This document shows positions 4,011-5,715 of a stretch of 5,715 nucleotides of DNA, in pieces. Source of the stretch: Candidatus Proteinoplasmatales archaeon SG8-5 (GTDB lineage: Archaea > Thermoplasmatota > Thermoplasmata > SG8-5). The notes under the pieces are model-generated. The model made no database searches. It had not been told where the DNA came from and worked only from the letters and a program-made list of their open reading frames with translations. The first letter of the stretch is position 1. The number at the start of each line of letters is the position of its first letter. The position numbers were made by a program, and so were the translations under genes. Location: NCBI GenBank assembly GCA_001595885.1, contig LSSH01000048.1, forward strand, positions 1 to 5,715. The letters are read 5' to 3'.

Positions 4011-5715
4011 ATGAGGATTTCCAAACCCGTTCACAGAGGAATCAAAAGGTCAATGGCCTTGTGCGTTGCGTTACTATTTATTATACCGCTCACCTCGACC
4101 ATTATGGCGAGTGAGACTTCTGGTCCAATGATATCAGGTCAGACGGGGGAGGCCGAATCAGCCCTTCCCGGAGTGTTCGACCTACGTGACGTTTTCGGCG
4201 AGAACTATGTCACATCGGTTAAGAGCCAGATCGACGGCACCTGCTGGTGCCACGGGACGATGGCCGCCATGGAGAGCAACCTCCTGATGACGAAGAACTG
4301 GGAGAATGCGGGGGAAACAGGCGAGCCAAACCTCGCCGAATACCACCTCGATTGGTGGAACGGCTTCAACCAGCATAACAACGACGACCAGGTTCCACCG
4401 ACCGGGGGCGGACTGACCGTGCACCAGGGCGGAGACTATCTCGTGGCGTCGGCCTACACCACGAGGGGTGAGGGTGCGGTTCGCGACATTGACGGCCAAT
4501 CCCATACCCCGGCACCGCCGAGGTCAGATCCGAACTGGCACTATTATTACTCACGCGACATCGAGTGGTTCGTCATCGGGCCCAGTCTCAGCGGCATCGA
4601 CACCATCAAGCTGCGTATCATGAACGAGGGCGCGATCGGCACCTGCATGTGCTACGATGCTGCGTTCATAGATGCCAACTATATCCACTACCAGCCGCCA
4701 TCTAGCAACCTGGACCCAAACCACGCGATCGCCATCATAGGATGGGATGACAACATCGTGACCGGAGCGCCCGAGGGCCCCGGGGCCTGGTTGACCAAGA
4801 ACAGCTGGGGCAGCGGATGGGGACTGGGCGGTTACTTCTGGATTTCGTATTATGACAAGCACTCGTGCCGTCACCCGGAGATGGGCGCGGTTTCCTTCCG
4901 GGGCACAGTCCTTTCGAATTACGAGCGGATCCATTATCACGATTACCACGGGTGGCGAGATACCCTGCCGGGCATCACCGAGTCCTTCAACGCCTTCACG
5001 ACCAACCAGAGCGAGTTGATAACGGCGATAAGCTTCTTCACGGCGGCCAACAACGTCACTTATACCGCCAGGATATTCGACAACTTCATCGGAGGAGTCC
5101 TCCAGGATGAGCTGGCATCACAAACGGGCGAGCAGAACCACACCGGCTTCCACACGGTCGACCTTGATTATCCACTGTTTCTCGACCCTGGTGAGGATTT
5201 CTACGTCTATGTCGAACTATCTCACGGCGGTCACCCGATCGACCGGTTCTCCGAGGTCGAGGTACTGCTGAACGGCGGGCTGGCACCCGTCACCAAATCA
5301 CCGTATGGAACACCAGTGGTCTCTGCGGCAAACCCTGGAGAGAGCTATTATTACAACGGAACGGCCTGGGCGGACCTATATGATTATTCGTTCGTCAACC
5401 CGCTCTGGAACCAGACCGCCAACTTCTGCATCAAGGCCAACGTTGAGGATTATACGCCCTCTTCAGTCACGGTGCTGGACAACAACGGCCAGGGTGAGGA
5501 CGGAACATGGAGCGGAGTGGAGACGATAACCTGGAGCGCCTCGAACATCCAGGACCCAGCCCTCGACATCAGGGTCGAGTACTCGCCGAATTCCGGAGCT
5601 GACTGGTTCACCATCGAGGATGGTGTAGACAACAACGACGGTGCCTGCCTCTGGGACACAACGGCAGTGCCAGACGGCACCGACAACCTGCTCAGGGTCA
5701 CCGCGACCGACAGCT
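4011..5715 (+). CDS. Secreted papain-family (C1A) cysteine peptidase with lectin-like domain, 3'-truncated
   Basis: This is an exported thiol protease, probably degrading extracellular or envelope protein. The frame is open to the window end; 568 codons are visible. Residues 1-33 are a signal peptide: basic HRGIKR, hydrophobic core ALCVALLFIIPL, likely cut after IMA. The peptidase domain starts at about 52 (LPGVFDLRDVFG). The active-site segment is VKSQIDGTCWCHGTMAAMES, with oxyanion Q73 and nucleophile C78; H238 is in NHAIAIIGWDD and N264 in KNSWGSGWG, completing the Cys-His-Asn set. C78 and H238 are 160 residues apart, more than the 134 of papain. Only about 18 residues separate the signal peptide from the mature fold, so no I29 propeptide is present. 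Residues about 300-478 resemble the lectin-like domain often fused to such peptidases, including a GESYYYNGTAW region and the ending NFCIKAN. Residues 484 onward (SVTVLDNNG, ITWSAS, VEYSPNSGADW, WDTTAVPDGTDNLLRVTATDS) form an Ig-like domain typical of archaeal surface proteins. More such domains or a membrane anchor may follow. Confidence 0.9.
   Translation, partial: MRISKPVHRGIKRSMALCVALLFIIPLTSTIMASETSGPMISGQTGEAESALPGVFDLRDVFGENYVTSVKSQIDGTCWCHGTMAAMESNLLMTKNWENAGETGEPNLAEYHLDWWNGFNQHNNDDQVPPTGGGLTVHQGGDYLVASAYTTRGEGAVRDIDGQSHTPAPPRSDPNWHYYYSRDIEWFVIGPSLSGIDTIKLRIMNEGAIGTCMCYDAAFIDANYIHYQPPSSNLDPNHAIAIIGWDDNIVTGAPEGPGAWLTKNSWGSGWGLGGYFWISYYDKHSCRHPEMGAVSFRGTVLSNYERIHYHDYHGWRDTLPGITESFNAFTTNQSELITAISFFTAANNVTYTARIFDNFIGGVLQDELASQTGEQNHTGFHTVDLDYPLFLDPGEDFYVYVELSHGGHPIDRFSEVEVLLNGGLAPVTKSPYGTPVVSAANPGESYYYNGTAWADLYDYSFVNPLWNQTANFCIKANVEDYTPSSVTVLDNNGQGEDGTWSGVETITWSASNIQDPALDIRVEYSPNSGADWFTIEDGVDNNDGACLWDTTAVPDGTDNLLRVTATDS

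Noticed and set aside
4182..5286. Minus-strand open frames across the peptidase gene
   Set aside because: They oppose a strongly supported peptidase frame with all catalytic residues; their products are Arg/Val-rich, as expected for antisense of GC-rich coding DNA.

Overview
The window reads as a chromosomal segment of an archaeon, most likely a euryarchaeote of the Thermoplasmatota type. The evidence is an archaeal BRE/TATA promoter (GAAACA followed by TTTATAG) about 70 bp ahead of the peptidase gene, AGG as a common arginine codon in otherwise GC-rich coding DNA, short or leaderless 5' regions, and a secreted multidomain C1 peptidase carrying an Ig-like domain common in surface proteins of that group. 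This placement is an inference from style and family resemblance; no marker gene is present.

Layout: (1) Bases 1-822, plus strand, are the 3' nine-tenths of a thioredoxin reductase gene that runs off the left edge. (2) After 58 bp, 881-2569 on the plus strand encodes a monovalent cation:proton antiporter (CPA superfamily) with a long, very basic, proline-containing C-terminal tail. (3) 2572-3849 on the minus strand encodes an ArsB/NhaD-type (ion transporter superfamily) permease. Its stop codon lies 2 bp from that of the antiporter, so the two transporter genes are tail to tail. (4) 3850-4010 is a divergent intergenic region with promoters pointing both ways. (5) 4011 to the right edge, plus strand, encodes a secreted papain-family cysteine peptidase with a lectin-like domain and the start of a further Ig-like domain. 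The gene is open at the right edge.

Functionally, the window combines cytoplasmic thiol redox balance, two ion transporters likely to set Na+/K+/H+ or anion homeostasis, and an exported protein-degrading enzyme. Nothing shows that these form one pathway. I see no CRISPR array, tRNA, rRNA, insertion sequence, toxin-antitoxin or defence system. The most notable features are the mosaic third-position composition of the antiporter (AT-richer membrane core, GC-rich tail), the basic/polyproline tail itself, and the unusual active-site sequence and glycosylation-sequon clustering of the peptidase. I do not find evidence for a wholly new system here.
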